Source: Galbula dea
Taxonomy: Eukaryota > Chordata > Aves > Piciformes > Galbulidae
NCBI GenBank assembly: GCA_013399015.1
Contig: VWZX01000934.1
Span: 930,001 to 994,000 of the forward strand
Length of the DNA: 64,000 bases
Reading direction: 5' to 3'
Made by a program: the position numbers and the translations under genes. The notes below the pieces were generated by a model. That model had not been told where the DNA came from. It did not search any database and worked only from the letters and a program-made list of their open reading frames with translations. Positions 1 to 13,150 of this stretch are shown here, one piece after another; the stretch's first letter is position 1; every line of letters begins with the position of its first letter.

Positions 1-3000
1 CCTGCTTGAGCTTCTGCTGAGTGCTGCCAGTGGGGAAATCCTGCTAGGAAAGGTGTCTCCTGGAAAAATAAATCCCTCTATGCCCTGCTACTGGGAGGGT
101 CTGTACGTGGGGCTCTGCATGTTGCTCTCTTGTAGTATCCAGGACTCTCTTTACACTGCAAACCAAATACATCTCCACTAAAGCAGATACCCAGGCAAGG
201 TGGAAAGAGCCTTCACAGGGTTATGTTATGTTATTTTATGATGAATAAAAGCTCAGGATTTTGTCTGTCTATCAGACAGAAGGCAAGATTTCTTTCAGCA
301 CTATTTGAAGTGATTGAAATAAGTGACTGGCTGGGGGTAGGCATGTGATGATGAAGGGAATGATTTCTGGATTTCTCATGCTGTGTGCAGTCAGTCCTGA
401 GGATGCTTCTTTAGGAGGAGGTTGAGCAGCCACAGCCTGAGAGCATGACCTGTGTGTAAAGGGATGGTGGAGAAAGGCAATGCAGCCCTGTGAAGGCTTC
501 AACATGTGCCACACCATCTTTTGCTGTAGCAGTAGCTCAGCAGCTGATGGCAGCTCTGGGAACAGCCTTATTTGAACAAGGGAGCTGAGGGCTACCATAA
601 CACAGAGAGGTGAAGCAGCAGGGGCTGTGGATCTATGGTATTAGCCCCCCAGCACTGAACCGCTCTTCATGGCACCCCCAGGCCTGGCAGTGCAACCTCT
701 CTCCCAAAGAACTGCAGCCACTGCCTTGACCAAGAAAAGCATCCCTGATGCTGTGGGAGGTGAGCAAAAGGCTGCAGGGGACGAGTGCAGCAGCATGGCA
801 GAGCTGTGGCAAGGAGGTCCCAGCGATGGCTCACACCAGGCTGCAGTCCCAGCTGTCCTCTCACCGTGCTCCTCACTGGCAACCTGCTGTCCAGCCAAGC
901 TTGACTCTGAACAGCCACAACACGTTGGGAAGGATGGGAGTACCCTCCAGCTGCCTCTCCTTTTCATTTTCCCTCATGCCCCTTTGTTTTAATTCCTTCT
1001 CCCCTGCCCCATCCTCACTTTCTGCTGCTGCCCCTGCCTTTGGAGTTACCTTCAGCAAACACCACTGCATCCCACCCCAGCCAGGCCAAAAAGCAGCTCT
1101 GGCCCCGTGGCCAAATGTAGGCTTAGAGGCACAGCACAGACACAGCTCCATTAAGCCAGGCTGAGCCTTACGGGAATCGTTCCTGGCCTGGGCTTGAAAA
1201 ACAAATATAGCACGTTGGTTTGCTTGGCTGCACCAGGAGGGTCACCCAGGGACACAGGTTTGCTGTTCTGATGGGAGGCAAGGTCCAAAGAGCAGCGTAA
1301 TAGGCTGGAAAGCCCTGGAAATGGTATGTCATTATTTACATGTCAGGGAAGGAGCCAGCAAAGGCTGAGGATGGGCTTGTAGGAACGGTTCAGGTTTGTA
1401 GTTGTGCTCCTCACGTGCAGGAGACACACAGGGCACCATGGAGGCTGGTGGGGTCTCAGCCACATGTTCAACCACAGCAGATCTTACAGAGCAGGGATGG
1501 GGGAAAGCCCAGCCATGTGCTGCAAAGGGCAGGTAGGGTCCCATCCACCCGAGCTCACACTGCTCCTCTGCACCTGCTTTGCTGTCTCAAAGCACAGCAG
1601 CTCTGTGCTGAGTTAAGGCATCCAAAGGTTTGCTGGGTTTTAGCAGAAGTTTGACCATCATGAGCCCACCTTGGGTGCTTCTGCCTTGGATCCAGCAAGG
1701 AGTGCCTGTGGAGGTGCTGGCTCCAATGGTTCAATCCAGGAGACTTTCAGAGCTGCCTTGGGCACAGGATTTATTCTGCCCTTTGCCACACAACCTGGGC
1801 AATGTGACTTTTCTCCCAGTTTTTTCTGCATCTAAACTGTTTAAATTGCCTGTTCTTTGGCTTAGGAATTATTCATCCATAAAGTATCCAGCATGTGTTG
1901 GTTATTATTTGGGTATGTTATTATGAGTCAAATAGGCAGTAATAATTTATGCTGGAGCTGGAGCCGACCTTTGTACACCAGGGAAACCAACCTGAAAAGG
2001 GAAAACAGTGACGACATCCACTGTGTTTACTGACATTTTGGCTTTTTACTGGCATGTTTTCAAACACCAAAAAAAGTCAGTAAGTGAATTCTCTATAAGT
2101 ACACATAGATAGAGTGCATAAACACTAGGTAGAAGCAGGAGGTTTACTTCTGTATCATTGTTATGTGTGTGTATGTCTATTTATATACGTATAAAAAAGC
2201 AGGCTCTGGGCTTGCAAAAGTAATATCTCAATGATTTTGGGTTTGTGTGCTTTCTGTTTATGACCAAAACATGACTGCCTTTTATTTCATAACCCAGCAT
2301 TTCACTGAAAAACAAAAAAGCCATAAATCTGGATTATATATAAAAAATTCTCATCTCATCTGAAGCTTACACGAGACTAAGAGGGGAAAAAAAAACCTAT
2401 GCCTTAAAGTTAATTTACCATTTTTATTGCTGTGTTTGGGGCAGTGGGGGGAGAAATATGGACTAGTACCAAGATTTGGTCTTGGGTTTTATTTCTTCTC
2501 TTTACACCCCCTCTCAGTAATTTCAGTGCTGGTTGCTAGCCCTGTCCAGGAGGTGGGCATCGACGTGCCTATGGGCATGCACACGTGCACACACAATCTC
2601 TCTCCTCTCTTTCGTGCCCACATCCACCCCAGCCCATGTAGTCACTCTTTGACTGTTCAGTCATCACCTTATAAATAGCTTTTCCTTCCCGTACTTGGCC
2701 AAGTGCATAATGCAGTGAGTGATACCCAGGGCTCCTTGGATTCTGGTTGCAGGTTTACCACTCACCCACTGGGGGAGTTGAAGCTGTTGCTTTGCCCCTT
2801 AGATCCTAATTCATCCTTTGGTTTGCTCTTTTGGGACTGGGAATGATCCAGGACAAGGATTGTGTCTACATCTCCAGCACAACCAGGTATTAATTAAACC
2901 TGGCTATTTGATCTGAAGGGAAAAGAAGTGTATATGCATATATCCATGTATGTGTGCACACAAAAGGCACCTATTTAATTATGACCAAAAGGAACAGATC

Positions 3001-6000
3001 CCCTTCTTTTCCTCCTTTAATCATTTGAAAGATTCCATTAAATGAAACCTCCCTTTCACAGCCCCTTACCTTTCCTCCCTGCTCCCTTATGAAACCCATT
3101 CAGGGTTAATTTAGAGGCTTTGTTGTGCAAAAGTGAAAAGTTTTTTCTCTTCCTGACCTTTAAAAGCTTAGTATTTTTAACCATTGATGATTGTCTTAGA
3201 AAAGTCACCTTGAAACCTAAAACTGGGAGATCCTGTAGTCCACCGTGGTTGGCCCAAGCCTTTTGTTGCAAGAGGGACACCAATTTTGGGACTTATTCCT
3301 TTTCCCACTGAAACTGCAGAGGTGAGCAGAGGAGGCTCCCAGCCTTAGGCACATCATCTGGCCAGATCCCACCACCCACTTCCCACATGGAGCTTCCCTG
3401 CGCTGCGCTCTGCCAGTCAAGGCAGAGGTGGGTCAAACACCACTGAGAGCTGGTGGCCCCCCAAGACAAACTGGGAGCCCCCCACACTGTGCTGGGCATG
3501 AGCACATGTGTGCTCATAGCCTCAATTTATTATTATATGTTTTTATAAGCCCTTAGCTTCCCCAGGTCAGCCAAGAACACGTCCTTCTCCTTCTGTACCA
3601 CGGCTCCCCGTTGGCTTGGCTCACCGGAGGGTTTCCATGTTTGCTCCTGTGGTCTCTCAAGACAAAAGGGCTGGGATTTCTCCAAGCCTGGGATGTTTTT
3701 GTTTTATTTTGCTGTCTTCTGTTTTGGGTTTTTGGTTTTGGTTGTTTTTTTTTCTTTGCATAGTCTTTGCAAGGTGAGCCACTCCAGCTGACATGACACG
3801 CTGTTGGACCACTCACCCATTCCTCATGTGGAAACCCTGACATCCCTCCCTGGGTGTCTGGAAGCTGCAGGAGCCCCTCTTGGCTGCCCTGAACCCTGTG
3901 CCGTGAACGTGCTTGCAAATAGCTCCAGCAGCACCTTTCTTAAATCATGTGTATTACATGCAGCCTCGATGTTCGTTGGGAGGCCACTGGAATGGCTGGG
4001 AGGGATTTACCAGGTCCAAATTCACTTGACAGAAAAACAAAATTCCAGCGTAATTTTAACCAGCTGTGGTGGGAGAGTGCAAGAGAGAGAGAGGCAAGAA
4101 GAAGGAGAGCTCGGTGTGTGTGTGGGGAGCGCGAGAGGGGAGGTGGGAGAGAGGTGCTGCTATGAGCAGTGCTCGTGCCAAGAGGAGCCCTGGGACGCCA
4201 TTGACTTGTGAGCTGGTGTCAAGGAAGACTTGGTGTCTGCCCTTCTCCATGGTGGCTGTTGTCTCCTCACTGTTGTAGGAGATGATGCTGGTGCTGGAGA
4301 GGCAGTGCTGGGGTTGCTTGGTCCAGCCGAGCCCTCGTGGTGTCACTGCTGGTTGCCCAACTGGGTGGAGGGAGGATGAGCTTTCCCCCACCAGGCAGGA
4401 CAATTCCATAGCATATTCATATCACCTTTGGTAGAGCAGTGATAGAAAAACATTGCCTAAGAATTCAACTGATGTTTAAAAAGAGGGGGGGAAAAAGGTT
4501 GAAGAGAAAAGAGCTAAATGAGTTCAACATCTAGCTTTTATTTTTATATTCTTTGGTATTGCAGAATGAGGATAGAATGCCCTCCAAAGACATGTGGCAA
4601 ACAAATACATCTAGTCTGGGTGTGATTTTAATTCTGGATTTAGTTTAAATAATGTAAATATATATTTTATAATGCAGTAGTGGATTTTATACCTCATATC
4701 TTGTGTGTATTTTGTAGGTATAATTGGAAAACTGCAATTGTAAATTAAATAGCAGCTACTTTTAAGTCTAACATTGTGGGAATACATGTTCATGATTTCA
4801 AAAGTCAGAGAACTTACAAAGAGGTATTTCTTTCTTCAATAACCTGAAATATTTAAAGACATTTTTTATGACATTTTATTGTGTTTCCCATCCCTTGCTT
4901 CCATTTTAGACTGTAGGTACCGAGTCAAACACCTGATGAATCCAGGGACTCCTGTTTGAACCCTATTGCTACGGAATCAATTTTCCACATACATAAACCA
5001 TAAGTAAAGTTTCAACCTCTTCAGCAAGCTGCTGATGAATAGCTCATTGAAACCAGGGGGAGCTCAGGCATACACAAAGCTATGCCCACGTTGAGAGTTT
5101 GCAGGGTCAGGGCTGTGTGTTATCATGCATAAATGTTGGTAGAAATGAGTTCTTGGAGGACATAGAGGAGAACACTGGCACCCATTACAGGAAAGAGCCA
5201 CAGTGTTCATGGTGGTGTAAGTACCCAACTGAGTGCTCTCCTGTGGGGAGGGACATCCTGCTCAGCTGAGAAGAAATTCCTTGGAGATAAATGAGCTGAG
5301 CATCCTGAGCTTCCCAGTGATGATTCCCACGGAAGTTATCACAAGTGTCTTTATTTTATTTTGTAGCACAGCACTGTAGCTGAGACAGTTTCATGTAACC
5401 ATCTGCAAGCATGGTACTTGTGGCTGATGTTCTTGGAGCTTCTGAAAACTTCAGAAGACATTGCTTGTCCCACTGTGTGCCTGCCTTGCTTTCACTAATC
5501 CTTTTCCCCTAGATGTTAGTGTTTTGTGGAGGTAATTGCATGAGACTGAGTTTTACATCTTCTGGAGGTGGACACCTCTTCCTACCCAGGTGCAGCCTGC
5601 ACATGAGCTCTGTCCCTGCAGATCAGCTCTGTCCAAGCCATAGCCCCAAACAGTATTAGAAACTTGACAGAAGTCAGCTGTGTGAAGAAGAAACTGTGCT
5701 GGATGGAAAGTGACTGGTTAGGGTATGGTTAGACAACCTTCAATGTTGGTATCAGTCCCCATTTGTGTATTTGTATGTCCAGTGTTTTCTGAGAGCCTGG
5801 TTCAAAAGAGGCAAGTATTTGAAGAGCTGTGTGACTGCTCTGATGTCATCCACAGACAAGTGGTGCTTCCTCTTCCTGGGAGGCTAAAGACTGCTCCTTC
5901 AGTATGGCTTGAGATCCCTTTTAGAAACAATTCTGCATTAAGGATGCCAGCAGACAGGTGGCATTTAGCACTCAGTCTGAAAGGTGTCCTCTGGGTCCAC

Positions 6001-7020
6001 TTTCCTTAACAGCTCTGCTGACCAGGTAAGGTCAAGCTGCTTAGTGACTATCACTTGTTCCCCTGGACCCTAGCATTCTCACTTCTCTTTGCAATGTGTT
6101 CTGTGGTTTCTGTCAGACCAAATGGCCAAAACAACCTTCAGACAATTATTTTTTGCCTCAGTCAGCATGACTGACTTTGTTTTTATCTGCTCTTTCACAG
6201 CTGGGGAAGTCATGAATGAACTTGGACGGCCTGGGGAGAGCAGTTTTGTGATACACCAGACTGTGTTTTACCTACAGTGACATCTATTTGACTTAACCCT
6301 ATTCAGTACCCAACAGGTTAGGTGCAGGGAGACTGAGAAATAACAGCAAATGAGTTGGGATGATTTCCCATTGATTTTTGAGGTGCCCCTTTCCTCTGGC
6401 TGTCCCAAGGATGTTGACATCACCACTTCTGGAGATGCTGCTGACTTAAGTATAATTTAGCATGAAACGACTGAGCTTAGATGTAACGTGTCTAAAAGGA
6501 TCTACCTTCCCCTGGGAGCCAAGAGATGTTGACTCTCTCTGATCACTCAGTCCTGGGCTCTTCCCCACAGATAATTATGTTCTTCCATGGATGATCCTGA
6601 AGGCCAAGTTCTGCTGGAGCGGGAGGACGTGCAGGTGGGCAGTGGTCAGCTCTTCACCTCATGCTTCGTACAGCTGTTCTTTGCAGCCACTCTTCAGTTT
6701 TCTGTCTAGGGAGAGTCAAAGACGGGGGAAAGAAAACCTGGACGTCATTGTCCCTCCCTTCCCTGTTCGGTAGCAGCAGTGAAATTCATGATCTATTCCT
6801 GTTGGTGCTGAGCTATCCTTGATGGCTTCTCACAGGAGCACTCAGGACTTTGACTCAATCCAAGGGGTGATATTAACCAAAACACTTCGTACCTCAGCCC
6901 ATTGCGATCCCTGGACTTGGAGCCGGGCTGCTATGGTGACAGTCTCCCTCGAGATGCCTAAATCAGTAAGATAGGGACACATCATCTCTGGTCTCTCAAC
7001 TTTTTCCCTGTTGCCCTCCC
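1..7020. other. Unique intronic or intergenic sequence
   Basis: I found no exon and no recognisable transposon here. Simple-sequence stretches are a TTATG-rich bit at 222-241, a T/G-rich run at 3695-3757, a purine/GT-rich run at 4081-4156 and AT-rich sequence around 4640-4760. Open frames are short and lack codon bias or splice context. By position it is most simply a part of the large intron upstream of the astrotactin exons. Confidence 0.5.
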
Positions 7021-7920
7021 CCATCCCATCTAGCTGCGTGTTCTGTGCGAGATACCTACCACTCCCAGCCGGTAATGACTTCCACATGGGGCTGGACCTT
7101 GTGGACAAATCCCCTGTAACAATAGGAAATGTTCCTTGGTCTCTCATTGTGTCTGTCTTTGGGAAGGAGGAGAAGGCGTTGACGACAAGCCGAAGAGCTC
7201 TAATATTCCTCCCGGACAGCTGATTAATTCCATCCTCTGCATCCGCTCTGGTCCATCCCGCCCCGCCCCGCCCTGCGCCTTCTGCTTTTTATTGTTCTCT
7301 CCACCTGGCTCCCTCTGGCAAGGAAACCAATGGGATTCTGTGCCACGTGGAGCTCCAAATGGAAAACCCTGACAGCGAGAGTCTCCACTCCCCCCGCAGT
7401 CCAGGCCCAGTGGCTCTTGCTGGAGGAGGAGAAGCTGCGCCTTCCTCGTAGCCAAGACCGAGCGCTGGAACAGGGACGCAGCATTCCTCCCCAGCACGTC
7501 TGCTCCCGCCTGGGAGAGATGAGACCTTGCCTTTTCCCACTCCTTCCCCTGCTGTTGGGATAACTCCTCTCTTTGCAGATAGCTGCAGGCTTGCTCTCGC
7601 ACTTAGACCATCTTCGTACACGTGTGGGAACGGGAATGGTCCAGTGTCCTACAGGGATGTGCCCACCCTTGTGTGCCCGTTGCACGCAAAGCCTCCCATG
7701 CTCCTTCCTTCCTCTGCTCGTGTTCACCCGCGCGCTGATGCAGGGAGTGCTGGGGATGGCTCCCACGCCCAGCTGGGCTCCCACGTGTGCTTGCACAGGT
7801 TTGCTCGCTTGCTGTCTGGTTCTGTCCCAAGTCCTTGCCATTCCCTTGCCAGACACACGCCCCAGCCTTGTCGTTCAGCTGTAATCCGTGGAAGAGAGGG
7901 GAAAAGAGAGACAAGGGCAT
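7021..7920. promoter_or_regulatory. CpG-enriched intronic patch with GC boxes
   Basis: I count about 38 CpG dinucleotides in these 900 bases, while most of the window has one or two per several hundred bases. A repeated CCCCGCCCCGCCC stretch at about 7258-7271 contains GC-box (Sp1-type) sequences. No open frame here resembles a known protein. It could be a small CpG island (internal promoter or enhancer). The role is inferred; the CpG contrast is seen directly. Confidence 0.35.
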
Positions 7921-10356
7921 TTTGATTATGATGATGGAGTTGATTTATTAGAATCATTTTAAAACACAAAGCCATCTGTGTGCCTCTTCCCCATCCAAGA
8001 TTTATACAAGACGAAACCATCCATCTGACCCCCAGCTCTCCCTCTCCTCCTCTTCCCCCACCTCATCCTCGCCTTCCATTCTCCTCAGTGGCTCTCTTGC
8101 CAAAACACTTGCCCATACTTAATTCTCCTCCCAGAGAGACAATGCTTTGCATTCTTGTCTTGGAAGCCAAAAAAAAAAGAAAGACAATTCTATTCTGTCT
8201 CTGCTTTGCAGCTTGGTCTGTTAAGTTGCTTTCCCAAGAGTCTGTTTTTAAACCAAAAAAAAAGAAGATAAAGGAAAAGACAAGCTGGTGCTGAAAGGTG
8301 CTGGAACACCACCATGTGGGGGTAAGGTTTTCACTCACTCCACATATCATACAGCCGCTGGCAGGCTGTCCCTAGGCAGAGCGGATGGGACTCCAGCCTC
8401 TTCCAAAGGGCTCACCTTTAGGCCGGAAAGAGGCTTTTGGACTCCGTCTCCCATTCTTCCTTTGCTCCCTTTTGAGGGCCTTGGCTCAAGCCCCAGTTTT
8501 CGAGGGTTGAGGTGTGCTGACGGATTCTCTGAGCAGGATGAGCCGGTGGCTGAAGTCCAGAGCAGGAGGAGAGATGAGGTCTGAGTTCCCTGGAATCGTG
8601 TTGTGTCAAGCAGGAAGAGGCTCAGCCCTCCTCTTCCTCACTGCTCCAGTTGATGCTGGTCCAGCCTCCCTGGGGCGCTGACATCAGAAGAGCTGTAATG
8701 ATTTACACCTCTTGAGGATTTGCCTCTCCCCACCATGGCCAAGTCTTTTCACCTCTCCATGCCTCTGTTTTTCCCAGATCTGCAATGCTTTAGGCATTTC
8801 TGTGGTCACCAGAAAAACTAAACCTGCATCACCAATTGGCAGTTAAGGATTCTGACGTTATGACACTGTTGTCCTTCTGGTGAGGCTGAAAGGTAGGGAG
8901 CAGATCTAGAGCTCTGGAACTCCTGTCTTAGGTGAAAGGAGACCAAGTATTAACATGCAGTTTGTGTGAACTAGAAGTGATCAAATGAAGCTTGGGATTA
9001 CCTCATGCATGTTTAGCTTTTTCTTATTTGCACATCAGGGAAGCATTCTCCTCAGTTGCAGCAGATTAATTTGTCGTTAGTGTCCAGCATTCAAAATCAC
9101 AGGGATGGTGGGAGAAGGTCACGGGCAATGATGATCACAATCCTGAACAGCAGTGTTTTGACTTTGGTTTTATTTGTATGTTCTTGGGTACAAACAGAAC
9201 CTTCCTGGGTTTTGTAACTGTTCTTTTGAACTTCATCTTTCCCTATAAATCTGATTTTTATGTTGTTAGTGACTCCCATATGAGATCTGACATTTGTTAC
9301 TTGATACTGGCAGAGGAGAATGAAACCTATTAGTGAAAGCTCATGGGTTCAACAGGATCCTTGGGAATAAGAGCAGGGCCTGTGAAAAGACCTGAGGATT
9401 TAGTGTCACTGTCATCTGCTCGAGCTCTTGAATCTCTTTGCTGACCTCTTTCTATCCACAGAATTGTTTGTCTTCAGTTTCCCTGGTTCCAGGTGTATGT
9501 TCATCGAAGTTGATGACTTATCCACTTTGCTGTACACTAAATCACCCGAGTGCTGAGTGTCCTCCAGGACCTCTTCACAATTCCCTTATGTCTGCTTAGA
9601 AAAGATAGGCATAACCTCATGCAATTTTGTTGGAAAGAAGGAAAGAGGAGTTTTAACTAGAGCATAAAACTGCAGTGGTTTGTGTGGCACCTCTTTACAC
9701 CAAGGTCCTTCTCATTCCTCTTCAGGAAATACATCTTGTAGAGGAAAGACATTACTCAGCTGGCCTAAAATCTGTCAGGAGTCCTAGGAAAGGGCTGGAA
9801 GCAATGGTCTACCAGGTCTAAAGCCAAATAGCCCTCTTAAACCACCCGTGATGAGGGTCCAACCCTATCTGCACTGAAATACCCAACCAGGAAGAAGGCC
9901 TGACAGACAACCCTTCAGCTTGAGCGTCCCAAAATGAGGCAGGGCAGTGAACAGCCACATCTCAGGGAGTCTTCTCGAACCAGAGTGCAAAGATCCCTGG
10001 TTGCTCCACAAATGGCAACTAAAGAAAGGGGATTTCCAGCCCTTATTCCCCATGCTTTCAGCTTCTCCCTTTTGGTTTCCCTTGAACACGCCGTTCATCT
10101 CCACTTCCCAGCCAGTGCTGCTGTATCATGCCTTAAACAGCTGCCACGTCCCACCCTCGAGGCAGCTGCATCCCGACGCTGCCTGGGGAGCACAGGGCCC
10201 TGGTCCTGCTGCCTGGGTGTGATGCTGCCCTGTAGCACCCAGGGGCATGGGGCTCAAAGCTGGCTGCAAGGACAGGGCAGGACCCTGCCAGGTCATAACC
10301 AGACCTCCTTCACACTTTGCAGTCTGGTGCAGAGGTGGCTTTTCTCATAATTGCTT

Positions 10357-10402
10357 TTTCATTTCTTTTTTTTTCTTTTTTTCTCCCTTTTTTTTTCTTT
10401 CC
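10357..10402. repeat. Polypyrimidine low-complexity tract
   Basis: This is a run of T with scattered C. It lies 215 bases from a G/A-rich tract (10617-10671) of opposite strand bias. No function is evident. Confidence 0.7.
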
Positions 10403-10616
10403 ATTGGTTGTTTGGATTAAGGGGCCTTAAAGGGGCCAGACATTTTCTGTCTTCTCTCATACCCTATAAATAACCGGCACCTCTCCAGTGCTCCAACTCC
10501 ACCCTTCAGTTGCAGATTCCACTGTCTAGCTGCCACCACTCCACATGGCCTTTCACACTCTTCCTTTCTATTTAGGATGGAAATATTAGTAAAAAACCTT
10601 GCTGTCACCAATCCTC

Positions 10617-10671
10617 CAAGAGGAGGAGGGGGGGGGAAGGGGAGAGAGAGGTGGGAGGTGGGAGGGGAGGA
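10617..10671. repeat. Polypurine low-complexity tract
   Basis: This stretch is almost entirely G and A, including a run of about ten G and several GTGGGAG/GGGAGG units. Confidence 0.7.
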
Positions 10672-12779
10672 CACAACCAGCCAAAAAAAGTATCCAAAGG
10701 AATGTTCTTCTCCCTCCCAGGTTTACAGCAATGCCTTTCCATCCAGAGTCATCTGTTTTGTTTTCCTTCTCCTTCAGCCTGAAAGTGCTGCAGCATTATC
10801 ATGTAATGTTGCTTAATGTGACCAAAGGCTTCAGCGAGTCGTCTCCTGGACCGCAAGCATAGCCCAGATTCCAAGGCAAGGCAGCGATTGCCTGCGGCAT
10901 CTCGTTAAAGCAGAGGGCTTGCAGCCCTCTGTGTGTCCCATGAATGGTTGGTTGGGGGATTTGTTTTTTCCTTTTCTTCTTTTCTTCTTTCCCCCTGTCT
11001 GTTTGTTTTGTGTTTTTTGTTTTCCCAAATGCATGCCACCACCCAACCCAGGCAGGGATTTTGTAACCATGCCGGCATATCTGGGAGGTATGTGTGGAAT
11101 CTTTCAAGTTCTTGGTCAGTTCTCTGTGGTTTCCTTTGAGCAAATGCCCACCCTGCCAGCTCCCACCACCCCTTCCCAAGCCCCCTGACATGCAACCGGT
11201 TGCGCCATTCACGCCAGAGTTTCACACGACAGTTGTCTCCTCTGGGTTTCTCTCTGTTCCTTCCTCCTGGCACATTTCCTGATGCTGGTGAAGGATCAGA
11301 GGGTAGTAGCCCTGAAGACTGAAGCAGTCTTTAAGACCACGGAGCAGACAAAGGACAAGCTTTTACCTGCCAAGTGCCCCAATCCAATCTAGGAAGTGAG
11401 GTGTAAGCCCCACTTGATGTTAGATGGTGTTAAGAATTTGAGCCAGGGATGTAGGATACTCTAGCAGGTGAAGGTCTGACTTGTTGCTCTACCTGAGATG
11501 TTATTTCACTAGTATTTTATAATACTTTGTGATTATTTTTCTCAGCAGCATCTCTGGGGGAGGGAACTCTTGTTATTCCCATGTTTGGAAGGTAGAGTTG
11601 AAGCACACAGCCCTGGAGGTGAGGGTTGTCTTGAGCACTGCTAGCTACCTGGGCTTTCCAGCCTGGCTGATGGCCACTGGCCAGAGTGATGAGCTCCTGG
11701 CCTGCAGGTGCAAGCTCCTGTGTCCCAGTGTCCACATGGCTCTGCAGGAGCTGTACTGGTGGGTTGTGTTGGCTGCCATTTTCATCAGAGTAGTTGAAAC
11801 TATGGGGGTTGAGATGTGAAGCTGTGGGATGGCATCTCACAGTCTGTCTTTCTGAAGCTCAGCCCATGTCCACGTTTCAGTTGTGCTTCCTTGATGGTGT
11901 GTATGGTGGAAGAGTCCCACTCTAAGTCTGGTTCTTTCTATGGTGGTTTAGCTGTAACCTTAGGCCTGGACATATCCTCTTTAACATCATCTGCCTGACC
12001 TGCATGGCCAGACCCCTGCAGTGCTCAGTGGAGCTGCACAGGTTTCCACTATGGGAAATCCCTCTCAGATGTCTTAACATTGTCTGAGGGTGAGGAGCCA
12101 CCACCAGGAGATACTTTACCTATCTGTTGACTAGAGGAAGAACCTAGCTAGATGCCTGGTTTGGAGAGGGCTAAGGGGAGGTAAATCCCAGCCAAAGAGA
12201 TTTATGTTTTGGCAGCCTAAGAGCTCTCCTGCTTTCTACTTAAGTGCCACACCAGCAGGATTACCTGCTGAGCAAACAGCAGCCTGTGGTTGTTATTACT
12301 GCTCACAATTAGAAAAATTAATAGCAGAGAAACCCCACTGCACTAAAACAAGCAAAGCAGCAAGGGCTGTTCACACAGAATAGGTCATAATTGGGCAAGA
12401 AGCTTCTGTAATGCTTTGTTACTGGACTTTGATGTTTTCTTTGATCTGTTTTTCCTTTCTAAGAGGTGAATCCTGCCCCACAGAAGTCCCTGATGTTCCC
12501 CAGGGCATTTCTGCAGGAGGTGGGTGAATCCCTTTCATTCATGCCCTTCTCTACCCAGAAGGATCTCTGTGCGTTCACTCCCAGTGGCTTGCAGAGCCCT
12601 CCTCAAGACCCAGCACAGCATCACCTGCAGCCCCTGCAGAACTCTTTGCCCTTTCTGCACAAGTGCTAAATGCCTGTATTACCTCTCCCCTGGGCTGCAG
12701 CAGACAACTGGAAAGCATGAAGCAAATTTTTTCAGTCCCTGAATAAGTAATGTTGAAGCTGAAGGCTGCCTTTTGCCTT

Positions 12780-13150
12780 TTGGGGTTGTTCAGCCTGGAG
12801 AAGAGAAGGCTCCAGGGAGAGCTTACTGCAGCCTTTCAGTGCTTAAAGGGCCTGTAATAAAGCTGGGGACAGACATTTCAGCAGGACCTGTTGGGACAGG
12901 ACAAAGGTTGATGGTTTGAAACTAAAAGAGGAGAGATTCAGACCTGATATAAGGAAGAAATTTTTCACAGTAGGGATGGTGAGATGCTGTCCCAGGTTGC
13001 CCAGAGAGGTGGGAGATGCCCCATCCCTGGAACCATTCCATGTCAGGTTGTTGTGGCTCTGAGCAACCTGATCTAGTTGCTGACTGCAGGGAGTTAGACT
13101 AGGTGACCTTGAAAAGGTCCCTTTCAACCCAAGCCATTCTGTGATTCTTT
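12780..13150 (+). mobile_element. CR1 LINE fragment (3' end)
   Basis: This is a 5'-truncated CR1 copy in + orientation. It starts in the ORF2 C-terminus (TTCAGCCTGGAGAAGAGAAGG, the Phe-Ser-Leu-Glu-Lys-Arg-Arg region), passes the segment reading AGGAAGAAATTTTTCAC and the typical GTTGCCCAGAGAGGTGGGAG sequence, and ends with TTCTGTGATTC. The frame is broken. CR1 is the main avian non-LTR retrotransposon; copies are usually dead and 5'-truncated, as here. Confidence 0.92.

Larger units (their letters stand above)
7921..12779. other. Unique intronic sequence with homopurine/homopyrimidine tracts
   Basis: No exon or mobile element was recognised. Low-complexity tracts include A-rich runs at 8168-8187 and 8250-8281, a T/C-rich run at 10357-10402, a G/A-rich run at 10617-10671 and a T-rich run at 10961-11024. 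Confidence 0.5.

Noticed and set aside
6894..6958. Possible minus-strand exon (TTTAG acceptor, GAG|GTACG donor, 65 bases)
   Set aside because: The pyrimidine tract is poor, no partner exon was found and no protein match was recognised. It lies opposite to the astrotactin gene strand.
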